Assembly (NCBI RefSeq): GCF_000313135.1
Contig: NW_004457453.1
Coordinates: forward strand, 1-19,212
Length of the DNA stretch: 19,212 nt
From: Acanthamoeba castellanii str. Neff
Lineage: Eukaryota > Discosea > Longamoebia > Acanthamoebidae
Direction: 5' to 3'
Shown: in pieces, positions 7,924 to 16,414 of the stretch
Layout of the letters: the number at the start of each line of letters is the position of its first letter
How positions within the stretch are numbered: position 1 is the stretch's first letter
Program-made: the position numbers and the translations under genes
The notes under the pieces: model-generated
Databases searched by the model: none
What the model was told of the DNA's origin: nothing
Seen by the model: the letters and a program-made list of their open reading frames with translations, nothing else

Positions 7924-10900
7924 ATGGACGGGAGCGATGACGATGAGTTCAATGGCTTCGAGGAAGGCGAAGAGGAGGAGGAGGATTTCGACTTTGGGGA
8001 TGGAGATGGCGATGACGACAACGATGATGAACCCCTCCCATCGCTATCCATGGCAGACGATGATGCCATTAGCAGTAAAGGAAGCATGAGGGCCTATAAA
8101 ATAATTGCCTTTGAGGACATTATCTCGAGCCAGCAGACCAAGGCTGAGAAGATACACGAAGTGCTCGTACGCCCCCACATCTAATTTTACTCTGAATTGA
8201 GCGACTAGATGCGTGGCTTGATACGTCTGTTTGACTCTTTGCCGCCGCTGCAGGGCATCGCCAACTCATTTGCACGCATCCTGTTGGTGCACTACGGCTG
8301 GGACGAGGAAAGGTTGCTGAGCGACTTCTTCGAGCGCGGCATCGACTACGTGTACAAGAGCGCGGGCGTGGTGGCCCCGAAGGAGAACGAAGACGAAGAG
8401 GCCGGTGCCGACAAGGCCCCAAGCGACGCTGGGGACGACGACCTCAACCCTAGCGCTAAGTGTCGCAAGAAGGAGGTCGCCTGCGAAAGGTATCGTCGTG
8501 TCGTGTGTCGTGTGTGTTTGTGGTCAGTTGCTAACGCTCGCCACGCAGCTGCATGGACGACGTGCTCGAGGACAATACGACCAAGCTCGCTTGTGGTCAC
8601 AGGTTCTGCAACGACTGCTACCAGGTACATAGCACCGCGCCGAGCATGCACCCGCGGCCCGCGCCTCGCGAAGTCCACTCATGTTGAGCTCACTTTCGCC
8701 GTTCGCGTCGTGCTGGTCGTCTAGACCTATGTAGCGATGAAGATCAACGAGGGACAAGCCAACGCCATCACCTGCATGGCCTACAAATGCAACACAAAGC
8801 TCGACGAAACGTTGATCCCCAAGTACGCTCCTCCGCCCCAGGCGTTTTGACAAGCTTCTCTTCGGCCCGGTGCGAGCGACTCACCGTGGTGGCGCGTGCA
8901 GGCTGGTCGACGACCCACTAGTTTTGAAGAAGTACCACAAAACCTTGGCCGAGTCCTATGTAAATGATAATCCCCTGGTCAAGTGGTGCACATCCACACC
9001 GCACTGTGGCAACGCCGGTACGCGACTTCCCCGTTCTCGTTCGTTGATGCCTCTGACGCTATGCTCCCTATCCCTGCCCAGTCGAGGTGTTGTGGGGCAA
9101 GCAGGTTGAGGTGCAGTGCTGCTGTCACCATCGGTACGCGCTTGTGTGCCACCACTTCGTTTCAGCTGTCGTGTCTGCGGGGGCGTGGCTCACGTGAGCG
9201 TGTTCAGGTTTTGCTTCAACTGCCTGAAGGACCCGCACAGCCCGGTGCCGTGCAAGATGGTGAACCAGTGGATGGAAAAGTGCGAGGGCGAGGGAGAGAC
9301 ATTCAAGTACATATCGGCCAACACCAAGGACTGTCCCAAGTGTGGCTCGCCAGTGGAGAAGAACGGAGGCTGCAACCTAATGACTTGTCGTTGCGGCACC
9401 TTCTTTTGCTGGGTACGCGTGTTTACTTCTTCTTTTTTCCCCCCTCGTCGTTGCGTTTTCATGTCATGACGAACTTCTCTCTCGCGTCTTCTTCTTCTTC
9501 TTCACAGCTGTGCGGCGCGCAAACGGGTTCTGCGCACACGTGGGAGAAGATCGCGGGCCACTCGTGCGGCAAGTACAAGGAGGAAAAGGAAAAGAACGCC
9601 GACGACGCCCGCGTGTCTCTGCAGCGATACATGCACTACTACGAACGGTACATCGCATCACACGTCAGACGCTATCACGCCTCGCAGTAGAGCTGGACTA
9701 GTCCAATAACGTTTCTCTGCTCCCCCCCGGTGGCTAGGTACAAGGCGCACAACGACTCTTCGATGCTGGAGGCGCAGATGCGGGTGCAACTGCTCGACAA
9801 GGTGTCGGTGCTGCTTGAAAAGACCGGCACGTTCACCTCCTACGAGGAGAAGTGGCTGGCGCGCGCTCTGGACATGCTCTTCGAGGTACTGTCTTCTGGC
9901 CCCATTGTCGTTTGGGGGTTGGTCGGGGAAGAAGAACGTGAAAACTCAGCTGACTTTTCACCCACGACGTTGCTTGCGTAGTGTCGCCGAGTACTGAAGT
10001 GGTCGTACGTGCTGGCCTACTTCATCTTTGGGCCGGAGGGCAAGAAGATGGTCGACCAGGAAGCCAACAAGGCGCACAAGATGCTCTTTGAAGACCACCA
10101 AGAACAGGTAGGTGTCGCACCGCAGCCACTCTCCCGAGCCTCGGCGTGAGCGCAGTGGTCCGCGTACTTACCCTCACAATTCTCACTCAGCTGGAGATCA
10201 CCACCGAGATCCTTTCCAAAAAGCTGGAGACTCCACCGCAAGAAATGACTTCTGGTGCGTTTCGGCGTGAGCCCAGGCGCGCGTCTGCAGTGCACTGACT
10301 TATGGTCACTATGGCGGTGTTGTGCTGTGCAGATCTGCACCTGGACATCATGAATATCACGGTGCTGGCGGAGAGGCGGTGCAAGGGCCTCTTCGACATC
10401 ATTCTGAGCGACATCGTGGCCAAGGGAGCCTACGGCTTCGATGTCTCCGGCTACTCCTTCTCCATGGAACTCAGTTCCTTACATTGTACGCCGCTCCGCC
10501 ACATTCACGTCAGCTGCTCTTTCTAATCCGTTTCGTGTCGTTGGTCGTGTTGTGTCGTTTCGCCCGCGTACAGCGATCCAGCAGCGGCTGGGCACGCCAA
10601 AAGAGGACGAAAGCGCACCAGACGACAAGGCCAAAGGCAAGGAAAAGGAGAAAGAGAAGGAGAAGGAAAGGGAGAAAGAAATGGAGAACGCGGAAGTGAA
10701 GGCGGCGCCTGCAGTAGGGTTGAACAGCCCGGTGGCCAAGATCGCACGCAAGCGCGACGACAACGCTCGCGATCGACTGTGGGAAGCGCGACGAGCCCAC
10801 CGGGGGCAGGCCGTCGCGGCAGTCCCTCAAGAAGTGGCGGTCGAGCCGAAGAAGGACAAGCGGAAGAAGAAGGAGACGAAGGAGGAAGAGGAGATGTTGA

Positions 10901-11235
10901 AGAAGGCGATGGAGCTTTCTGAAGAGGAGATGATGCGTAAGGCCATCGAGGCCAGCGAGAAAGAGCAACTCGGGATGGTAACTTACGAGACGTGGCTCGA
11001 TGGAGAGATGGATGTCTTCGTGGAGAAAGGGAAGAACGAGGAGGACGAAGAAGACGAAGAAGACAAGGACGACGACAAGACGACGACGACGACGAAGATA
11101 AAGACGAAGACGAAGCGCGCCGCTGCCGCCAACAAGAAGCGAAAGCGAACGGAGACGAAGGGCCAAGGCGAGCAGCCGGACGCCGAACAGGAACTGCTGC
11201 GGCAAGCCATCGCCGCCAGCATCAACGAGTTCTAA
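7924..11235 (+). CDS. Ariadne-type RBR E3 ubiquitin ligase with C-terminal UIMs
   Basis: RING-between-RING ligases take ubiquitin from an E2 onto a RING2 cysteine and then onto substrate. Proposed exons: 7924-8166, 8254-8489, 8549-8624, 8725-8822, 8902-9017, 9082-9133, 9208-9412, 9508-9647, 9738-9885, 9982-10107, 10191-10254, 10333-10485, 10574-11235 (772 aa, all in phase). The start MDGSDDDEF opens the acidic N-terminus typical of Ariadne. A UBA-like segment follows (ILLVHYGWDEERLLSDFFE). RING1 ligands are C158, C161, C175, H177, C180, C183, C202 and C207. IBR begins at C247 and includes C253, C276, C279 and C289. RING2 begins at C316/C319, with catalytic C329 in NGGCNLMTC; Leu331 replaces the His usual in Ariadnes. 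The Ariadne domain follows (IAGHSCGKYKEE, RYMHYYERYKAH). Residues about 553-772 are charged and hold three UIM-like helices. Confidence 0.92.
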
Positions 11236-11260
11236 CGCTTTGGGCGCCCAATGTACAGGA

Positions 11261-11266
11261 AATAAA
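11261..11266 (+). terminator. Polyadenylation signal AATAAA of the Ariadne gene
   Basis: A canonical AATAAA lies 26 bases after the stop codon. It is the only canonical signal I found directly after a gene in the window, so most genes here may use variant signals. Confidence 0.5.
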
Positions 11267-11460
11267 CGCCGCCCAGGCGTTGCCGTCTCGCGCTCGGACA
11301 ACGTGGCTGCGGCTTATTCACAGCTTGCCATTGTCGTACGTCACCTTCTCTTGCCAGGTTCCATTTTGGTCGCGACCGCTGTTGGGAGTGAAAGCAACCG
11401 TCCGGTTGGCCCTCCCAAACGATTTCCGAAACGTGCGCCAAAGCGGTCAGCTTCGGAGAT

Positions 11461-11468
11461 ATTTAAAT
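11461..11468 (+). promoter_or_regulatory. TATA-like element of the GH5 gene
   Basis: The sequence ATTTAAAT sits in a short AT-rich island inside GC-rich DNA. Initiation about 30 bases downstream, near 11490, would place the leader just before the predicted 5'UTR intron. Confidence 0.4.
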
Positions 11469-11480
11469 TTGTCTCCAGTA

Positions 11481-11490
11481 CCAAATATGG
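11481..11490 (+). promoter_or_regulatory. CArG-box match
   Basis: CCAAATATGG fits the consensus CC(A/T)6GG bound by SRF-type MADS-box factors. It lies 13 bases after the TATA-like element. Binding is inferred from the consensus only. Confidence 0.35.
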
Positions 11491-11550
11491 AGGCCTTTTT
11501 CCATTTCCATTTCCATCCCTGGCTTGCCTGAAAAGCGAAGCTACAGGCAG

Positions 11551-11668
11551 GTATGCCTCTTCTTCACCGTGAACCAGGAGCAAGTGCCCTGACGAGAAGG
11601 GGTTCGTGACGGCATTGGATTCGAAGGTGATGGGCTGGTACTAACCGTCCTTCCCTTCCTGCCTCCAG
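11551..11668 (+). other. Predicted 5'UTR intron of the GH5 gene
   Basis: The donor is CAG|GTATGC at 11551. The 3' end has CTAAC, a pyrimidine tract and CTCCAG ending at 11668, eleven bases before the start ATG. The CTAAC resembles a branch site. Confidence 0.55.
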
Positions 11669-11679
11669 TACTGCGCAGA

Positions 11680-14147
11680 ATGAGGAAGTCTTCCCTGCTG
11701 GCGATCGCCCTCCTACTTGTAGGGGTGGCCGTGATGTTCGGTGGCAGCGCTGCCGCTGTTGATATGCCCTGGCTTACCGTAAAACAGGGCAACAACCGAT
11801 ACTTCATCGCCGACGACCAGGGCCGAGAGGTACAACTGCTGTCCCCTCATTAAACACCCCCCCCCCCGCCCGAAAGCTGACGCAGCGTTCACCACAACGC
11901 AGATTATCCTGCGTGGTGTGAACGTAGAGTTTTTGCAGCGCGAGCTCGACGACGCTCGTCGCCCCATTGGTACCAATGGCTCTCACCTTGACCTCCCCTC
12001 CTGCCTTCTCTTCGTCTGACGTCCTTGCCTGCCCACTCGCTGTATCTATTTCCCAAGATCCGGCTGACTACGACGGCAAGTGCCCCGTGAACAAGGAGGA
12101 GTACTACGAACCGCCGGTGTGCCAGGTGGACGCGGGAAAGGGCATGTACGGGCAGCCCACCGACTTCACGTCAAGCAACGACTTTGCTCAGATGCGGGTA
12201 CCGACCAAGCCATTCACCCCGATGCCGTAGTGAGGTCTCTGATCCTTTGTTACGCCCTGGCAGGCCCTCGGTTTCAATTTGGTTCGGCTCTGCCTCAACT
12301 GGAACCTGTTCGAGCCGCAGCCTGGCAACTACAGCCAGCAGTACCTCGACCGTATTGCCCAGGTACACTGTCTGCGCTCGGCTGCTTTGCGTTTTCAATG
12401 CCTTGAAGCTGTTCACTCATTCACTCTATGCATGCGCACTTAAGGTGGTGGGCTGGGCCAAGGAGCAGGGCATCTACATCCTCCTGGACATGCACCAGGA
12501 CCAGTACTCTCGGTTCATCTTCGCCGACCAGGCCTTCAACTATCCTCCCTACCTGCAGCCGCAGGACGGGCAGGACGGCGCTCCCGCCTGGGCCGTCGTG
12601 ACCGACGGCTGGCCCGCCGTGGCCATTGACGGGCAGGGACCGCTCAACCTGGCTGTCATGGCCGCAGTCGACAACTTTTACAACAACCTCGTCATCCCGG
12701 GCCTTCCTCAGGGGGACGCCCCGGGACCTGGCCTGCAGGACCACTTCATCGGCGCCATAGCCTTCCTGGCCAAGAGGTACAGACTGTTCCTTATTCTGAT
12801 TCCTCTCTCTCCCCCTTGTTCATCACTGTGTGTGTGTGCAGATTCAAGAACGAGAGCACGGTGGTGGGCTACGAGATCATGAACGAGCCGCCTCCGGGCT
12901 TCAACTTCGATCTGATCGATTTCTCGAGCTCGCTCCTCTACCCTCTGTATACGCGGGTCATTCAGGCCCTCACTGGCGTACGCGACGGCCTCCCCACGTG
13001 CCCTTCGTCTCAGCCCAACTCGCGCGACTGCGCTTACCCGTCGCTGGGCGTGGAGGACAACCGCCACCTCATCTTCTTCGAGCCGATGGCCATCCGCAAC
13101 CAGTTCGACGTCTCCTTCCAGAACTCGGCGCCATTCACGTCGTACCCCAACCTCGTGTTCTCGCCGCACGTCTACACCCACATTTTCACCATTGACCAGG
13201 TGCTGGGTCTGCCGGCCACCAACAACATCTACCCGCCGAGCTACGACTTTGCCTTCACCACTGCGCGCTACGAGGCCAACGCGATGAAGGCCGCTGTGCT
13301 GGTGACCGAGTTCGGAGGCGCGGCGCATCTGGACAACATCACCCTGATCGGTACCATCGAGGCGCAGGAGAGGAGCCTTGTACGGCCTCACGCCCTATGT
13401 ACTCTCGTTTTCATTCATTGGAGTGCCGCTCATCAGAAAGCGTTGCGGTTGTTCACAGGTAGGTTCGACGATGTGGAGCTGGAAGAGCAACACAGGGACC
13501 GACGTATCGGGAGAGAAGGACATGTGGTCGGTCTACGCCGGGCCTGTCATGATCAACGGCACAATGCAACCGAGCGGCCCGATCTTGAAGGCGCGAGAGC
13601 GCTTCATCTCGCGCATCTACCCGCGAGCCGTGTGGGGCGAGCTGCTCGACTTCTCATACGACACCGACTACCAGAGCTTCACTATGAACGCCGTGGCGGA
13701 CGCTGCGGGAACCACCCTGATCTACATCCCGCCGATCGTGAGCGGAACTGTCAAGATCGCCGCCAGCGGGGCGGCAGAGGAGCACGACATGACCGTCAAC
13801 CCCGACAACAGCAGGTTGGTCAACATCCGCATCAGGGGCGCGGGAGCCTATCAGGTCACTATCGTACCTGTGGGTGATGCTGTTCACCCGCTGAAGGCCA
13901 AGGGTACTGTGCCTCTTCTGATGGTGCGCCTACTCTGCGCAGCAGCTGCTAACACAACGTGCTGGAAATGAATGCAGCCCGCCGCCCGCCCGCCACAGAG
14001 ATGAGTGTGGAGGGAGCCAGCTTGATGAAGGAGGTGATGGGAGCCTACGCCTCCTTGGCGAAGGTCCTGGCTTCGATCAAGGGCCAGCCTTCCAAGCTTC
14101 CCGTACTCCTGGACTTCCTTGCGTCTGATGCGATGAAGCCCCTTTGA
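11680..14147 (+). CDS. Secreted GH5 glycoside hydrolase, endoglycoceramidase-like
   Basis: The family cleaves oligosaccharide or glucose from glycosphingolipids (endoglycoceramidase; fungal relatives act on glucosylceramide or sterol glucosides). Proposed exons: 11680-11829, 11903-11969, 12058-12197, 12264-12362, 12445-12776, 12842-13379, 13459-13903, 13978-14147 (646 aa). A signal peptide covers about residues 1-26 (KSSLLAIALLLVGVAVMF, then small residues). The catalytic barrel shows ILRGVNVEF, GFNLVRLCLNW, LLDMHQDQYS, the acid/base Glu278 in VVGYEIMNEP, SPHVYTHIF, and the nucleophile Glu419 in VLVTEFGG. A beta-sandwich C-terminal domain follows (GAGAYQVTIV). The last 56 residues come from a separate exon and match nothing I know. 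N-glycosylation sequons (NYS, NES, NIT, NGT) fit export to a lysosomal or extracellular site. In a phagotroph it could digest membrane lipids of prey; that role and the exact substrate are inference. Confidence 0.88.
11857..11867 (+). repeat. C11 homopolymer in GH5 intron 1
   Basis: Eleven C in a row lie inside the short intron 11830-11902, about 35 bases before its acceptor. Such runs are prone to length errors in sequencing. Confidence 0.8.
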
Positions 14148-14279
14148 AGGCAATGAAATCGCCTGCACGACGCCGTCTTTCTCTTCACAAACACGCAACT
14201 AATTGGGAATTGTTATTTTCTCCACCTTTAATTTATTTTCCTTTTCTCTTTGCCCTCGATTTGATTCAATCCTCAAAAG

Positions 14280-14684
14280 ATGTCGAACGGAGTGGTTGCG
14301 AATGCCATCTGGCGGAGGTCTATGGCCGGAGGAATGAGGGGCTTCGCGTCCGCTAGCTTGCCCATGCGCGCCGGACAAAGAGTGCGACTCATGCAGGGTG
14401 TCGGTCGAAGCGGCAACGAAGATGGCGCCTTCCACGATGCTCCTGACTGGGAATACGCTGGTAAATCTCATGATCCCCCCCCCCATCCCCTCAATTTATG
14501 CCGCTTTTCCGTCTCACCTAAAAACGTGCGATTAGATGGAACACCAGCTCCCCCGTCGCGGAAGCAGATTGTTTGGATGACCAAGCGACAGGAGACGGAA
14601 GAGCGAATCCAGCGCCTGCGTGAGGAGGTGATGGAGATGGAACAGAAGGAGCTCGAGCGCCAGTCCTTTTACAAAGACGAGTAA
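14280..14684 (+). CDS. MRPL52: Mitochondrial large ribosomal subunit protein mL52
   Basis: A protein of 109 residues from two exons (14280-14460, 14536-14684; phase 1 junction inside Asp). The N-terminal 45 residues are rich in Arg, Ala and Ser with no acidic residue before about 47, as in a mitochondrial import peptide (IWRRSMAGGMRGFASA). The core follows animal MRPL52 closely: AGQRVRLMQG, then DWEYADGTPAPP followed by a basic stretch, then a charged helix (RIQRLREEVMEMEQKELERQ). The DW-x-(Y/F)-ADG-x-PAPP motif is what identifies it. The length is close to that of mature animal mL52. It should assemble into the mitochondrial large subunit. It is a separate short gene between the GH5 and DNAJC9 genes, with a T-rich upstream stretch. 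Confidence 0.82.
   Translation: MSNGVVANAIWRRSMAGGMRGFASASLPMRAGQRVRLMQGVGRSGNEDGAFHDAPDWEYAGKSHDPPPHPLNLCRFSVSPKNVRLDGTPAPPSRKQIVWMTKRQETEERIQRLREEVMEMEQKELERQSFYKDE
14475..14484 (+). repeat. C10 homopolymer in the mL52 intron
   Basis: Ten C in a row lie in the 75-base intron 14461-14535, the third such run in a predicted intron of the window. Confidence 0.8.
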
Positions 14685-14806
14685 ACAACGAAACGGCCCT
14701 CTTCTTCACGCAGCCCAACTTGCCCAACGCGTTTATTCCTAAAATTCTTTGTGGTTAGCGTTCGCGCCAAAAGCTTGGCGTTGCATCTTCTTGCTTTAAT
14801 TGAGGA

Positions 14807-16091
14807 ATGGAGAAGGACGTGCAGACTCTGACTGCCCGTTTCGAGGAGGGGGAATGCTTTTACGCAATCCTCAGCGTGAAGAAGGATGCATCTGCCACTG
14901 AAATCAGGAAGGCCTACCACAAATTGGCCCTCCAGTTCCACCCGGACCGAGTGCAAGGTGACGACGCGGCCCGGGCCAGGGCCAAGAGCGAGTTCCAGAC
15001 CCTGGGGCGCATCTACGAGACCCTCAGCGTGGAAGAGAAGCGAAAGTTCTACGATGAGACGGGCTCGATAGAGCATGACGATTTCCTATCGAGTAGCGAG
15101 GACAAGAATTGGGATGAGTACTGGCGCCTGCTCTTCAAGAAGGTCACCTCCGATGACATCGAGAACTACGCCAAGTCGTTTAAGGGTTCAGAGCTAGAGG
15201 CTTCCGACGTCAAGCAGGCCTATGTCGATCACGAGGGTACATTCCCGACAGCAGCGGACAGCATTCTTTCGAGCCTGCCAAGCTCACGCCCTCTATGTCG
15301 CTTGCAGGCAACATGGAGCGCATCATTGACACGGTGGTGCTGAGCAGCTGGGACGACGAAGACCGGTTCCGTGCCATCATCGACGCTGCGATCAAGGCGG
15401 GCGAGGTACCGACCTTTGACGAGTACGAGGCGAGCGCGAAGAAGAAGCAGAACAAGAAGCGCACCACCGCCGCGGCCAGACGGCGCAAGGCGCAGGAGGA
15501 GGAAGAGGCCAAGGAGGCCGAGGAGCTCGCGCAGAAGATGGGCCTCAGGGCGGGCGGCAAGAAGGGCGGCGATGACGCGCTCAAGCAGATGATCCTTCAG
15601 AACAAGGGCAAGTCAGAGACACGCTTCAACTCGGTCATCGCCAAGTACGATTCCTCCACACTCTCCAGCTGCTGCTCTGGTCTGACGCAATCGTCCTCTC
15701 TGTTGCGCGCAGCTTGGAGGCCAAGTACGGCGGCAAGAAGGAGACCAAGAAGAAGGGAGCCGGACGCAAAGGCAAGAAGCAACAACAACAAGAAGAGGAG
15801 GAACTCAACGACGAGCCAACAGAAGAGGAATTCCTTGCGCTGCGGAAGAAGCTCGAGGAGAAGAAGAGCAAACCGGAAGAGAAGGCGAGAAGCCGAAAGA
15901 AGAGGAGGATCGAGCAGGACGACGAGGAGGTGGAACTCCACGATGACAACGAGCCAACGGAAGAGGAGTTTGAACAGGCGAGGAAGCGGCTGGAGGAGCA
16001 GAGGAAGACCAAGGCAGCAGCCGCCACCAAGAAGACCACCCAGCGCGGCGCCGCCAAGACCGGCGCCAGGGGTGGTAAAGGCAGGAAGTAA
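14807..16091 (+). CDS. DNAJC9: J-domain protein, DNAJC9 family
   Basis: DNAJC9 is an HSP70 co-chaperone that also binds histones H3-H4 in animals. Proposed exons: 14807-15236, 15308-15644, 15713-16091 (381 aa). The J domain is at about residues 17-86, with ATEIRKAYHKLAL and the HPD triad in LQFHPDRV. The downstream blocks specific to DNAJC9 are present: DEYWRLLFKKVTSDDIE, FKGSELEASDVKQAY and IIDAAIKAGEVPTFDEYEA. A Lys-rich region and LEAKYGGKK follow. The protein is about 120 residues longer than human DNAJC9. The extra C-terminus is highly charged, ends in a Gly/Arg/Lys tail and contains a duplicated EPTEEEF-x3-RKxLEE module. Its basic patches suggest nuclear location. The chaperone role is firm from the HPD; the histone role is by homology. 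Confidence 0.92.
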
Positions 16092-16414
16092 GTCAAACGA
16101 AGATGCAGCAGCCACACCTAAAAGGGTACTTTTTGGCCATTTGGAATGCACGGAATGTGCGTTGCGTTCTGTTCGGCCCGCGGCGGCACGTTCCTAAAAG
16201 GGGTGAAGGCCAAGGAAAAGAAGGAAATGCTCTTTTAGACAGAAGAGGAGAAAGAAGCTGCTCCTCACCAGTCCCCCCCAACGGGTTTGTGCTTGCTCCT
16301 TCTTGTGCATTGTTTATCACCCCGAACCAAGCTGCATACAGTGCAAAGCACAACCTTCCACAGCCCAGTACTGTTTAACTCCTATTAATCGAAGGATTAG
16401 TTTGTTGGATTACG
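16092..16414. other. Intergenic region between DNAJC9 and MOSC genes
   Basis: These 323 bases carry the DNAJC9 3'UTR and the MOSC promoter. I see no TATA box, canonical polyadenylation signal or credible open frame. The last 50 bases before the ATG are AT-rich (TTTAACTCCTATTAATCG). Confidence 0.6.

Larger units (their letters stand above)
11236..11679. other. Intergenic region with Ariadne 3' end and GH5 promoter and leader
   Basis: These 444 bases hold an AATAAA soon after the Ariadne stop, a TATA-like ATTTAAAT, a CArG-type element, a TTCCAT triplet repeat (11499-11516) and a likely 5'UTR intron. I see no additional gene. Confidence 0.6.

Noticed and set aside
10510..11301. Minus-strand open frame of 263 codons rich in Leu and Arg
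   Set aside because: It is the complement of the Glu/Lys-rich Ariadne tail; GA-rich coding DNA gives long antisense Leu frames.
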